From NCBI GenBank assembly GCA_046261875.1, contig JBHENW010000141.1, forward strand, positions 1 through 23,177: a stretch of DNA of 23,177 nt, read 5' to 3'. The notes under the pieces are model-generated. The model ran no database searches, was not told the origin of the DNA, and saw only the letters and a list, made by a program, of their open reading frames with translations. Origin of the DNA: JBHENW01 sp046261875. GTDB lineage: Bacteria; Acidobacteriota; Thermoanaerobaculia; UBA5066; Gp7-AA6. Position 1 is the stretch's first letter. The number at the start of each line of letters is the position of its first letter. This document shows, in pieces, positions 1 to 8,736 of the stretch. The translations under genes and the position numbers were made by a program.

Positions 1-270
1 AACTTCCGCCTGTACGTCGCCGGGCAGACCCCGCGCTCGCTCGCCGCGCTGGCGAACCTGAGGAAGCTCTGCGAGGAGTACTTTCCGGATACGTCTTCCA
101 TCGAGGTCATCGACCTCCTCGAAAATCCCGAGCTCGCGCGCAGTGACCAGATCCTCGCCATTCCGACGCTGGTCAGGAATCTTCCCGTCCCGATACGGAA
201 GATCATCGGAGACCTCTCGAATAGAGAGCGTGTCCTCGTGGGACTGGACGCCCGGCGGAGAGAGCTTTGA
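1..270 (+). CDS. kaiB: KaiB-like clock/signalling protein, 3' part (5' end outside window)
   Basis: The frame is open from base 1 to the TGA at 268-270, giving 89 residues of a family usually about 100 long, so only the N-terminal start is missing. It opens with NFRLYVAGQTPRSLAALANL, the typical KaiB beta-strand and helix, and continues with IEVIDLLENPELARSDQILA and an AIPTLVRNLPVP segment, which is the KaiB thioredoxin-like core. In cyanobacteria KaiB binds KaiC and controls its phosphorylation. In other bacteria KaiB/KaiC pairs sit beside histidine kinases and act in stress or timing signalling. Its stop overlaps the TTG start of the following kinase by four bases, so the two are probably translationally coupled. 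A kaiC gene is expected just upstream but is not in view. Family assignment is firm; the function in this host is inferred. Confidence 0.9.
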   Translation, partial: NFRLYVAGQTPRSLAALANLRKLCEEYFPDTSSIEVIDLLENPELARSDQILAIPTLVRNLPVPIRKIIGDLSNRERVLVGLDARRREL

Positions 271-1013
271 AGAAGATCACCCGACCTGAGCGGGAGGTGG
301 CTGTTCCGAGAGATCAGTCGAAGGAACGCGAAAAGGTCCTTCTCGCCGCGATCCAGTGGCTCCGCAATCAGCTCGCCGAGCCGGAGGCGACCCTCGCCGC
401 GATCCGCAGCGGCGAGGTGGACGCGTTCGTCGTTTCCGAGCGGGCCGGCGAGCGGGTTTATGCCCTCAAGAGCGCCGATCCGCCCTATCGGCTCATCGTC
501 GAGGAGATGCAGGAGGGCGCCGGGACGCTGAGCGAAGACGCGACGATCCTCTACTCAAACCGCAGGCTGGCCGAGCTGCTCGGGGTTCCCGTCAAGCGCC
601 TGCGCGGGCGGAGCTTCCTGGATTTCGTCGGCCCCGAGGAGTCTTCGGCGATTCGCTCGATCCTCCAGGGGTCGGGGGTGGGGCGCGCCGAATTGAAGCT
701 CCTCAAGAGCGATGGGGAGTCCTTCTGCGCGCTCATCGCGGCAAGCGCGATGCTCCAGGAAGGGCTCACGGTGTACAGCCTCATCGTGATGGACCTCACC
801 GAGCAGAAGCGGCAGATGGCCCAGGACGCGGCGTCCGCGGCGTCGCAGGAGGCGGACCGCCGAAAAGACGAGTTCCTCGCCATGCTGAGCCACGAGCTCA
901 GAAACCCGCTCGCCGCGATCACCACCGCGGTCCAGGTCCTCGACCAGGCGGGGACCTCGCCGGAGCGAGTCCGGTGGGCACGGGAGCTGATCGATCGGCA
1001 GACCGTCACTTGA
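267..1013 (+). CDS. PAS hybrid histidine kinase, N-terminal part (frame broken near 1002)
   Basis: This starts at TTG inside the kaiB stop, with GGAG at 257-260 as ribosome site; the next in-frame Met is about residue 81, inside the protein, so TTG is preferred. Residues 30-70 form a short conserved lead (AAIRSGEVDAFVV, GERVYAL) known from kinases found beside kaiB/kaiC. A PAS domain covers about 75-180 and the HisKA phosphoacceptor lies at RRKDEFLAMLSHELRNPLAA, with His209. The frame ends at a TGA at 1011-1013, in the middle of the dimerisation helix. One base inserted near 1002-1003 would join it to the downstream frame and restore the expected ...DRQ-x-RHLSRMVDDLLD... sequence. It is therefore one gene with the next entry, disrupted by a single-base deletion or a sequencing error. 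It would sense a signal through PAS and autophosphorylate; output partners are unknown. Confidence 0.85.
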   Translation: MKKITRPEREVAVPRDQSKEREKVLLAAIQWLRNQLAEPEATLAAIRSGEVDAFVVSERAGERVYALKSADPPYRLIVEEMQEGAGTLSEDATILYSNRRLAELLGVPVKRLRGRSFLDFVGPEESSAIRSILQGSGVGRAELKLLKSDGESFCALIAASAMLQEGLTVYSLIVMDLTEQKRQMAQDAASAASQEADRRKDEFLAMLSHELRNPLAAITTAVQVLDQAGTSPERVRWARELIDRQTVT

Positions 1014-1018
1014 GCCGC

Positions 1019-2026
1019 ATGGTGGACGACCTGCTGGATGTTTCGCGCATCGCCATCGGGAAGATCGAGCTACGGATGGAGCGGGTCGACCTCGCCATGC
1101 TCGTGCGCCGTGTCCTCGAGGCGCAACGCGACGCGTTCGAAGAGCGCCGGCGCCTCCTCTCCGTGGTCCTTCCCGAGGATGGGACGTTGCACGTCCTCGC
1201 CGACCCGGACCGCCTTGCGCAGATCGTTGCGAACCTGCTGGACAACGCCCTGAAGTACACGGGCGAAGACGACCGGATCTGGGTGATCCTTTCGGAAAGT
1301 CAGGGGCGTGCCCGGCTCCGCGTCGGCGACTCCGGAGCCGGAATCCCCGCGGACATGCTGGAGCGAATCTTCGAGCAGTTCACGCAGGTGGATCCGGCCC
1401 GGACGCCGGCGCGCGGCGGGTTGGGCCTCGGCCTGACTCTCGTGCGCAAGCTCACCGAGCTGCACGACGGAACCGTCGAGGCGCGCAGCGACGGCCGCGG
1501 CCGGGGGAGCGAGTTCATCATTTCGCTGCCCCTCCTCGCTCGAGACCAGGATAGCGCCGAGCCGCCGGCGGAGCTCGCTGCGTCCTCCGCCCGCCGGCCG
1601 CAGAGAATCCTCGTCGTCGAAGACCACCGGGATTCTGCGGAAGGGCTCGCGACGCTGCTCCGCATGGCAGGTCATGAGGTGTCCACGGTCGCCGACGGAC
1701 CGTCCGCCATCGCGTGCTGCCGTACGGTGCGCCCCGAGACCGTGTTGCTCGACATCGGTCTGCCTGGAATGGACGGCTACGAGGTCGCGCGCCGCCTGCG
1801 GCAGCTCCTCGGAGGCGACCTGCTCATCGTGGCTCTGACCGGGTACGGCCAGGAGCGGGACCGCCAGCGATCCGCCGAGTCCGGCATCGATCACCACATC
1901 CTCAAGCCTTTTCGGGCCGAGGCGATCGCCGACCTCCTCGACCGGAAGGCCGGAGGACTCCACAGCGTGCTTCCGGCCGGGGACCCGCCGCGGCGAGTCA
2001 CTAACCTCTCCGAATCGCGATTCTGA
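1019..2026 (+). CDS. Hybrid histidine kinase, C-terminal part: ATPase plus receiver domain
   Basis: This is the continuation of the kinase in another frame. The coordinate given is the first in-frame ATG, but the homologous frame is already readable from about 1004 (RHLSRMVDDLLDVSRI). It holds the end of the HisKA helix and a HATPase_c domain with N-box NLLDNALKY, G1 box VGDSGAGIP and G2 box GGLGLGLTLVR. After an Ala/Pro linker comes a receiver domain: acidic start VVEDHRDS, phospho-Asp in VLLDIGLPGMDG, Thr in ALTGYG and the conserved Lys in ILKPF. Six bases separate its stop from queC. Taken alone this piece has no phosphoacceptor His and would not autophosphorylate, so the split either inactivates the kinase or is an artefact. 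Domain calls are firm. Confidence 0.85.
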   Translation: MVDDLLDVSRIAIGKIELRMERVDLAMLVRRVLEAQRDAFEERRRLLSVVLPEDGTLHVLADPDRLAQIVANLLDNALKYTGEDDRIWVILSESQGRARLRVGDSGAGIPADMLERIFEQFTQVDPARTPARGGLGLGLTLVRKLTELHDGTVEARSDGRGRGSEFIISLPLLARDQDSAEPPAELAASSARRPQRILVVEDHRDSAEGLATLLRMAGHEVSTVADGPSAIACCRTVRPETVLLDIGLPGMDGYEVARRLRQLLGGDLLIVALTGYGQERDRQRSAESGIDHHILKPFRAEAIADLLDRKAGGLHSVLPAGDPPRRVTNLSESRF

Positions 2027-2032
2027 CAGGCC

Positions 2033-2704
2033 GTGGTCGCTCGCCGGGCGGTCGTCCTCCTCTCGGGCGGCCTGGATTCGGCGACCTGTTTTTTGATCGC
2101 GCGCGCCGAAGGCAGCGAAGTCTTCGCCCTCTCGTTCGATTACGGCCAGCGGCACGCGCTGGAGCTCGATCGGGCGCGAGCGCTCGCCGAGCGTTACGGG
2201 GCGGCCGGGCATCGAGTCCTGCGCCTGGACTGGCCCTCGCCCGGCGCGTCGGCGCTCACCGACTCTTCGCAGCCCGTTCCGAGAAATCGTCTCGGGGCGG
2301 AGCCAATACCGGTCACGTACGTTCCGGCGAGGAACACCGTGTTTCTCGCGCTGGGAGTCGGGTACGCCGAGAGCCTCGGCGCTTCGGAAATCTTCATCGG
2401 CGCCAACGCGCTCGATTACTCGGGTTACCCGGACTGTCGCGCGGAGTTCCTCGAAGCGTTCGAAACCGTCGCCAACCTGGGTACCCGCGCGGGAGTCCTC
2501 GGCGAAAGCCGCTACCGCATCCGGGCTCCCCTCCTGCGTTGGACGAAGGCCCGGATCGTTACGGAGGCGGCCCGGCTGGGTCTGGACTTCCGGCTCACCG
2601 TCTCCTGCTATGACCCGACAGCCTCCGGCCTCCCCTGCGGGGAGTGCGACGCGTGCCTCCTGCGAGCGAAAGGTTTTGGAGAGGCCGGCATACTTGATCG
2701 GTGA
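2033..2704 (+). CDS. queC: 7-cyano-7-deazaguanine synthase QueC
   Basis: QueC converts 7-carboxy-7-deazaguanine to preQ0 using ATP and ammonia, a cytoplasmic step in making queuosine and related deazaguanines. The 223-residue length is normal. The PP-loop motif SGGLDS is at residues 10-15. The zinc site is formed by Cys192 (SCYD) and the CGECDAC cluster, Cys202, Cys205 and Cys208. The core strings YVPARNTVFLALG and GANALDYSGYPDCR are typical. The GTG start follows the kinase stop by six bases and precedes the conserved RRAVVLLSGG strand directly. No other queuosine gene is in view, so the co-transcription with a sensor kinase looks positional rather than functional. Confidence 0.95.
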   Translation: MVARRAVVLLSGGLDSATCFLIARAEGSEVFALSFDYGQRHALELDRARALAERYGAAGHRVLRLDWPSPGASALTDSSQPVPRNRLGAEPIPVTYVPARNTVFLALGVGYAESLGASEIFIGANALDYSGYPDCRAEFLEAFETVANLGTRAGVLGESRYRIRAPLLRWTKARIVTEAARLGLDFRLTVSCYDPTASGLPCGECDACLLRAKGFGEAGILDR

Positions 2705-2713
2705 CTAATCAAT

Positions 2714-2739
2714 GCTCATCAATGACTTCTGAGATGAGC
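2714..2739. promoter_or_regulatory. 7-bp inverted repeat upstream of hsp20 (possible operator or weak terminator)
   Basis: GCTCATC at 2714-2720 and its exact complement GATGAGC at 2733-2739 are separated by 12 bases. The surrounding 2705-2800 stretch is AT-rich compared with its neighbours. It lies just after the queC stop and 32 bases before a good -35 box, so it could be an operator for the heat-shock gene or a weak terminator (no T-run follows). It does not match the CIRCE heat-shock operator. Confidence 0.35.
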
Positions 2740-2770
2740 GGCAGAGGCTCATATTTTATGTAGAGTTGAC

Positions 2771-2799
2771 TTGACAATGCTTGACTCACTTAATAAGAT
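2771..2799 (+). promoter_or_regulatory. Sigma70-type promoter for hsp20
   Basis: TTGACA at 2771-2776 is a perfect -35 box. TAAGAT at 2794-2799, after a 17-base spacer, is a 4-of-6 -10 box. TTGAC is present three times here (2766, 2771 and 2781). Transcription would start near 2806 and leave an untranslated leader of about 50 bases before the ATG at 2855. Confidence 0.55.
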
Positions 2800-2854
2800 C
2801 CAGTACGTGTCGGCGGGCAAGCCGGCCTCGATCATCAAAGGAGGTGTTTCAAAG

Positions 2855-3343
2855 ATGCAGACCGCACTGACTCGTTGGGATCCGTTTCGCAGCTTTGGAC
2901 TGCTTCCGGATTTTTTCTCCCGAGAGCTTCCAATGGCTGACCTGTTCCATGGCGGGCAGCGCGACGAAGCGCTGACGGGCGGGTGGGTTCCCCCGGTGGA
3001 CATCGCTGAGGACGACGAGCGCATCACCCTGACGGCGGAGCTCCCGGGATTCCAGGAGGACCAGGTGGAGATCCAGGTCGAACACGGAATGCTCACGCTG
3101 AAGGGGCAGCGCGAGTTCCAGCGCAACGGCGGGGAGCGCAACGACCACCGCGTGGAGCGCTCGTACGGCCGGTTCGTCCGGACGTTCAGCCTTCCGAGCG
3201 CGGTGGACGGCAACAGCGCGACGGCTCGTCTCGAAAACGGGCTGCTGACCGTCGAGCTGCCGAAGCGCCAGGATGCGAGGCCCCGGCAGATTCGGATCGG
3301 CAAGGTGGACGGCGAAAGGACGGGCTCCCCGGCGAAGCGCTGA
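2855..3343 (+). CDS. Small heat-shock protein, Hsp20/alpha-crystallin family
   Basis: This is an ATP-independent holdase that binds unfolding proteins in the cytoplasm and hands them to ClpB/DnaK. The 162-residue protein begins MQTALTRWDPFRSF, an N-terminal arm common in bacterial class A Hsp20s. The ATG at 2855 is chosen because AAAGGAGGTG ends 7 bases before it; earlier in-frame starts (for example 2771) would lie inside the promoter. The alpha-crystallin domain runs from about residue 47 (WVPPVDIAEDDERI, LTAELPGF, VEHGMLTLKG) to the terminal strand (ENGLLTVELPK). The C-terminal IxI anchor appears as IRI. It is the first gene of the chaperone block and is followed by its own terminator. The partner Hsp20 at 6062 is related but distinct in sequence. 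Confidence 0.93.
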   Translation: MQTALTRWDPFRSFGLLPDFFSRELPMADLFHGGQRDEALTGGWVPPVDIAEDDERITLTAELPGFQEDQVEIQVEHGMLTLKGQREFQRNGGERNDHRVERSYGRFVRTFSLPSAVDGNSATARLENGLLTVELPKRQDARPRQIRIGKVDGERTGSPAKR

Positions 3344-3357
3344 GCGCCCGTTCAGCA

Positions 3358-3390
3358 AGGAGCCCCGCGCCCCCGCGCGGGGCTTCCTGT
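3358..3390 (+). terminator. Rho-independent terminator after first hsp20
   Basis: The arm AGCCCCGCGC at 3361-3370 pairs perfectly with GCGCGGGGCT at 3375-3384 around a CCCC loop, and the 3' side continues TCCTGT. The tail has few Ts, but the 10-bp GC stem right after an hsp20 stop is convincing. It separates hsp20 from clpB, which must have its own promoter or rely on readthrough. Confidence 0.75.
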
Positions 3391-3435
3391 CAGGGTGATT
3401 TCAAGCGGGGTGCAGCGACGGAAGGGCGAAAGCGG

Positions 3436-6030
<2,595 letters not shown>

Positions 6031-6061
6031 GGAACCAGGACTCTTTTCATGGAGGTGACAG

Positions 6062-6622
6062 ATGGCCATGGACCCGTATCGTGAAATCCAGGATCGACTC
6101 AGCCGCGCGTTCGGCCTCACGCCGGCGCGCCGGGAGCGCGACGAGGAAATGAGCCTCGGAGCGTGGATCCCGCCGGTGGACATCGTGGAGGAGAAGGACC
6201 GCATTCAGCTGATGGTGGAGCTGCCCGGCTTCAAGGAGGAGGAGATCACCATCCAGCTCGAAGGCGGCGTCCTGACGATCCGCGGTGAGCGTCAGTTCGA
6301 GAGGGAGAAAGAGGGGCGCACGTATCACCGCGTCGAGCGCAGCTACGGCCAGTTCGTCCGGACCTTCACGCTTCCCAACAACGTGGATCGCGAGAACGTT
6401 CAGGCCAACTTCCGCAACGGGATGCTCGAGATCGAGCTGCCGAAGAGCGAAGAGGCGCGTCCCCGCCAGATCCGGATCACCCCCGTCGGACAGAGCGCCG
6501 GTCAGCGGTCCATCGACGTCCAGGCGGGCGGACAGAAGGAGACCGAGACGCGCGAACGCGGCCGGACGGAGTCCGGCGACCGGCAGCGTGGCCAGAGGGA
6601 GCGCGAAGCGCAGCCCCGTTGA
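6062..6622 (+). CDS. Small heat-shock protein, Hsp20 family, with charged C-terminal tail
   Basis: This is a second Hsp20 holdase of 186 residues, 31 bases after clpB and so likely co-transcribed with it. GGAGGTGA lies 6 bases before the ATG. The alpha-crystallin domain spans about 35-140 (WIPPVDIVEEKDRI, MVELPGF, LEGGVLTIRGERQF, SYGQFVRTFTLP, RNGMLEIELPK), followed by the IRI anchor. The last 35 or so residues are a low-complexity Arg/Glu/Gln/Gly tail (RERGRTESGDRQRGQRERE). This is longer than usual for the family and absent from the first Hsp20 here. The tail may be disordered; its role is unknown. Confidence 0.93.
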   Translation: MAMDPYREIQDRLSRAFGLTPARRERDEEMSLGAWIPPVDIVEEKDRIQLMVELPGFKEEEITIQLEGGVLTIRGERQFEREKEGRTYHRVERSYGQFVRTFTLPNNVDRENVQANFRNGMLEIELPKSEEARPRQIRITPVGQSAGQRSIDVQAGGQKETETRERGRTESGDRQRGQREREAQPR

Positions 6623-6644
6623 GGGATCCCCCCCATCGATTCCG

Positions 6645-6672
6645 GAAACCCCGCTCCGGCGGGGTTTCTTTT
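6645..6672 (+). terminator. Rho-independent terminator after clpB-hsp20
   Basis: GAAACCCCGC at 6645-6654 pairs perfectly with GCGGGGTTTC at 6659-6668 around a TCCG loop, followed by TTTT at 6669-6672. It lies 22 bases after the hsp20 stop and ends the clpB-hsp20 unit. It also argues against any start for the next gene upstream of it. Confidence 0.9.
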
Positions 6673-6720
6673 GCGCGGCGTCCCGGAAATGCGGGCCGCC
6701 GGAGGCCGGTTCTCGGGCTC

Positions 6721-8013
6721 ATGCGAAGGTTGGCCGTCGTGGTCCTCGCGCTCTCGAGCGCCGCGGGCGCCGGCGCAGCGACCGCTTCCCGCCGCAACGA
6801 GATCGTCGAAGTCGTCGAGAAGGTCGCTCCCGGGGTCGTGAACATCTCCGCCGAGCAGACCGTCCGCCGCTCGCCGCTCTGGGACGACTTCTTCTTCGGG
6901 CTCGACCGGCCGCGGCGCGAGCGGGCGCGGTCGCTCGGGTCCGGGGCGATCATCGATCCGCGCGGAATCATCCTGACCAACGACCACGTCATCTCCGGCG
7001 CCTCACGCATCGTGGCCACGACGAAGTCGGGCGCCGAGCTCGAGTGCGAGGTGGTCGGGTCCGATGCCGACAACGACCTCGCCGTCCTGCGCGTGCGCAA
7101 CCCCGGGGGGTCGCTTCCCTCCCTGAAGCTCGGGACCTCGTCGGATCTGCTCATCGGCGAGACGATCCTCGCGATCGGGAACCCCTTCGGGTACACCAAC
7201 ACCGTGACGTCGGGCGTCGTCTCGGCCGTGGGACGGAGCGTGCGCGGGCAGAACAACCAGCGGTCCTACACCGACTTCATTCAGATCGACGCGCCGATCA
7301 ACCCGGGTAATTCCGGAGGTCCGGTCGTCAACATCCAGGGGGACGTGATCGGCATCGCGACGGCGATCGCCGGCGGGGCCCAGGGGATCGGGTTCGCGAT
7401 CCCGGTGGACCGGGCGCGGCGCATCGTGGAGGACCTACTGCAGTTCGGCGAGGTTCGCGCGGCGTGGATCGGGCTGCGGGCCCGCTCGGCAGCGGCCGCC
7501 GACGGCGAGGCGCCTGGCCGCGGCCTTCGGGTGCGCAGCGTCTTTCCGGACTCCCCCGCGGCGAGCGCCGGGATCCGCGCCGGTGAAACCGTCGTTTCGG
7601 TGGATGGCGTTCCCCTCGACTCCGAGGACGCCTTCGAGACGGCGCTCTCCACCCGCGGGCCGGGCCGCTCCATGAAACTCGGCGTGCGCGGGGAGAAGGG
7701 CCCGGAGCGCGTCGTCACGCTGCAGGCCCAGGCCCCGCCGCCCGGCCTGGGCATCCGGATCCTCCGCGAGGACATCGGCATCAGTCTGCGCCGCGTGTCG
7801 GGCGCTCTCCGCATCTCCGTCGTGGATGCGGATTCGCTCGCGGCCCGACGGGGCTTGCGCTCCGGCGACCTGCTCCTCGGCGTCAACCGCACGCCCGTCG
7901 AGGAGCTCGACGACGCGGACCGCATCCTCCTGCGCGACCACAACCGGCGAACGGTCCTGCTGGAAGTCGGCCGCGGACGATTCGCTTACGTGCTGACGTT
8001 TCCGCTGGACTAG
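6721..8013 (+). CDS. HtrA/DegP-like periplasmic serine protease with two PDZ-like domains
   Basis: This trypsin-like protease/chaperone handles misfolded envelope proteins. The ATG at 6721 gives 430 residues with a Sec signal (MRRLAVVVLALSSAAGAGAA). Earlier in-frame starts would run through the terminator at 6645. The catalytic triad is His89 (TNDHV), Asp119 (DADNDLAVL) and Ser198 (PGNSGGP). A first PDZ-like domain follows at about 250-345 (GLRVRSVFPDSPAASAGIRA). A second, more divergent one covers about 355-430 (DADSLAARRGLRSGDLLLGV). No strong Shine-Dalgarno is visible. It closes the protein quality-control block and borders the cassette array, whose last attC-like site starts 23 bases after its stop. 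The exact Deg type (DegP, DegQ or DegS) cannot be told from sequence alone. Confidence 0.93.
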   Translation: MRRLAVVVLALSSAAGAGAATASRRNEIVEVVEKVAPGVVNISAEQTVRRSPLWDDFFFGLDRPRRERARSLGSGAIIDPRGIILTNDHVISGASRIVATTKSGAELECEVVGSDADNDLAVLRVRNPGGSLPSLKLGTSSDLLIGETILAIGNPFGYTNTVTSGVVSAVGRSVRGQNNQRSYTDFIQIDAPINPGNSGGPVVNIQGDVIGIATAIAGGAQGIGFAIPVDRARRIVEDLLQFGEVRAAWIGLRARSAAAADGEAPGRGLRVRSVFPDSPAASAGIRAGETVVSVDGVPLDSEDAFETALSTRGPGRSMKLGVRGEKGPERVVTLQAQAPPPGLGIRILREDIGISLRRVSGALRISVVDADSLAARRGLRSGDLLLGVNRTPVEELDDADRILLRDHNRRTVLLEVGRGRFAYVLTFPLD

Positions 8014-8036
8014 CGCACGGCTATTCACCCGCTTTG

Positions 8037-8106
8037 GCCTATCGCGTGGCGGGTCAGCGGCGAGCGGCGCTGAGCGGAGCGAGTCCGCTGCAGCCGCGTG
8101 TTCGGC
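8037..8106 (-). other. attC site, terminal one of the array (70 bp)
   Basis: Read on the - strand it begins GCCGAAC and ends GATAGGC, a slightly degenerate pair of core boxes. The inner arms GGCTGCAGCGG and CCGCTGACC pair with one extra base in the first arm. It starts 23 bases after the htrA-like stop and ends 9 bases from the DUF2442 stop, so it is the attC of the DUF4160/DUF2442 cassette. Confidence 0.75.
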
Positions 8107-8115
8107 GACGGACTC

Positions 8116-8379
8116 TTAGCGGCTCATCAGGGGAGCCTGTGTGCCCCGCAGGATGCCGGCTACGCTGAGATCCTCATCGACCTGTGGCCAGTGGATGCCC
8201 TCACCATCACCGAGGAGCCGCCAATTCGAGCGCTGTGCGGGCGAGGCGTGAAGCAACCGCGGAAACCAGGCCAGAGGCACGCTGACCCTTCGACCGTCAA
8301 CCAACGAAACCGTCAGCTCGTCCTCGGTGAAGAGGACCTCCCCAGCCCGAGGGCTAGCCTCAACTAGTGAAGAACTCAT
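8116..8379 (-). CDS. DUF2442-family protein (putative partner of DUF4160)
   Basis: This is an 87-residue protein with core LFTEDELTVSLVDGRRVSVP and PLAWFPRLLHASPAQRSNW, then HWPQVDEDLSVAGILRG, which is the DUF2442 signature. Members of this family are often encoded directly beside DUF4160 genes and the pair has been proposed to be toxin-antitoxin-like. The activity is not established and that role is inference here. The ATG at 8377-8379 overlaps the end of the DUF4160 gene by 20 bases, implying coupled translation. The stop is 9 bases from the attC at 8037-8106. A longer reading of this frame toward 8736 would only translate the neighbouring attC and is not a real N-terminus. Confidence 0.8.
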   Translation of the reverse strand: MSSSLVEASPRAGEVLFTEDELTVSLVDGRRVSVPLAWFPRLLHASPAQRSNWRLLGDGEGIHWPQVDEDLSVAGILRGTQAPLMSR

Positions 8380-8597
8380 TCCACGACTCCAGAAACCGTT
8401 CTCGGTTCTCCAACACGATACGCTCGACTGAGCGGAGTTCGGAAGCCGAAAAAGCGTCCGGTCGAAGCCAACGCAACCGGATCGAGCCAGAATTTGGCGA
8501 TTTTGCTCTCCTGCTGGACGTGAACGTGCGGCGGGTGGGCGCCCTCGTTGCTGTAGAAAAAGAACCGAAATGGGCCGAATCGCCCCAGCGTCGGCAT
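8360..8597 (-). pseudogene. DUF4160-family protein, frameshifted
   Basis: From the ATG at 8597 the - strand reads MPTLGRFGPFRFFFYSNEG, then PPHVHVQQESKIAKFWLDP, the typical DUF4160 start with its HPPHxH-like segment. After about residue 46 the frame runs into unrelated sequence. The expected C-terminus, FSASELRSVERIVLENRE then RFLESWNEFF, is found in the next frame and stops at 8360. A one-base insertion (or two-base deletion) near 8460-8470 explains this. It is otherwise full length, about 79 residues. It is the upstream half of the DUF4160/DUF2442 pair, 20 bases from the attC-like site at 8618. Either the gene is inactivated or the base is a sequencing error. Confidence 0.75.
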
Positions 8598-8617
8598 CGG
8601 GAAATCCTACCTGGGTC

Positions 8618-8734
8618 GCTAAATCGCCGATGCCTGCCGCCGAACGAGCGGCGGTTCCGCGGCGAGCCGAGCGAACAACGCAAGCGACCCGAGCGAATGC
8701 GAGGGCGGCAGTCCGTTGCACGCGCGGGTTTGGC
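8618..8734 (-). other. Degenerate attC-like site after the propeller gene (117 bp)
   Basis: On the - strand the left end is GCCAAAC followed by GTGCAACGGA, close to the GCCTAAC/GTTGCAGCGGA of the better sites. The 8-mers CTGCCGCC (8634-8641) and GGCGGCAG (8704-8711) form a perfect inner stem. The right box is poor (ATTTAGC). Position supports it: the propeller stop is 2 bases away on one side and the DUF4160 start 20 bases away on the other. Confidence 0.55.
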
Positions 8735-8736
8735 AA

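Noticed and set aside
2714..2739. CIRCE (HrcA) operator upstream of hsp20
   Set aside because: The inverted repeat is GCTCATC-N12-GATGAGC and does not match the CIRCE arms or its 9-base spacer.
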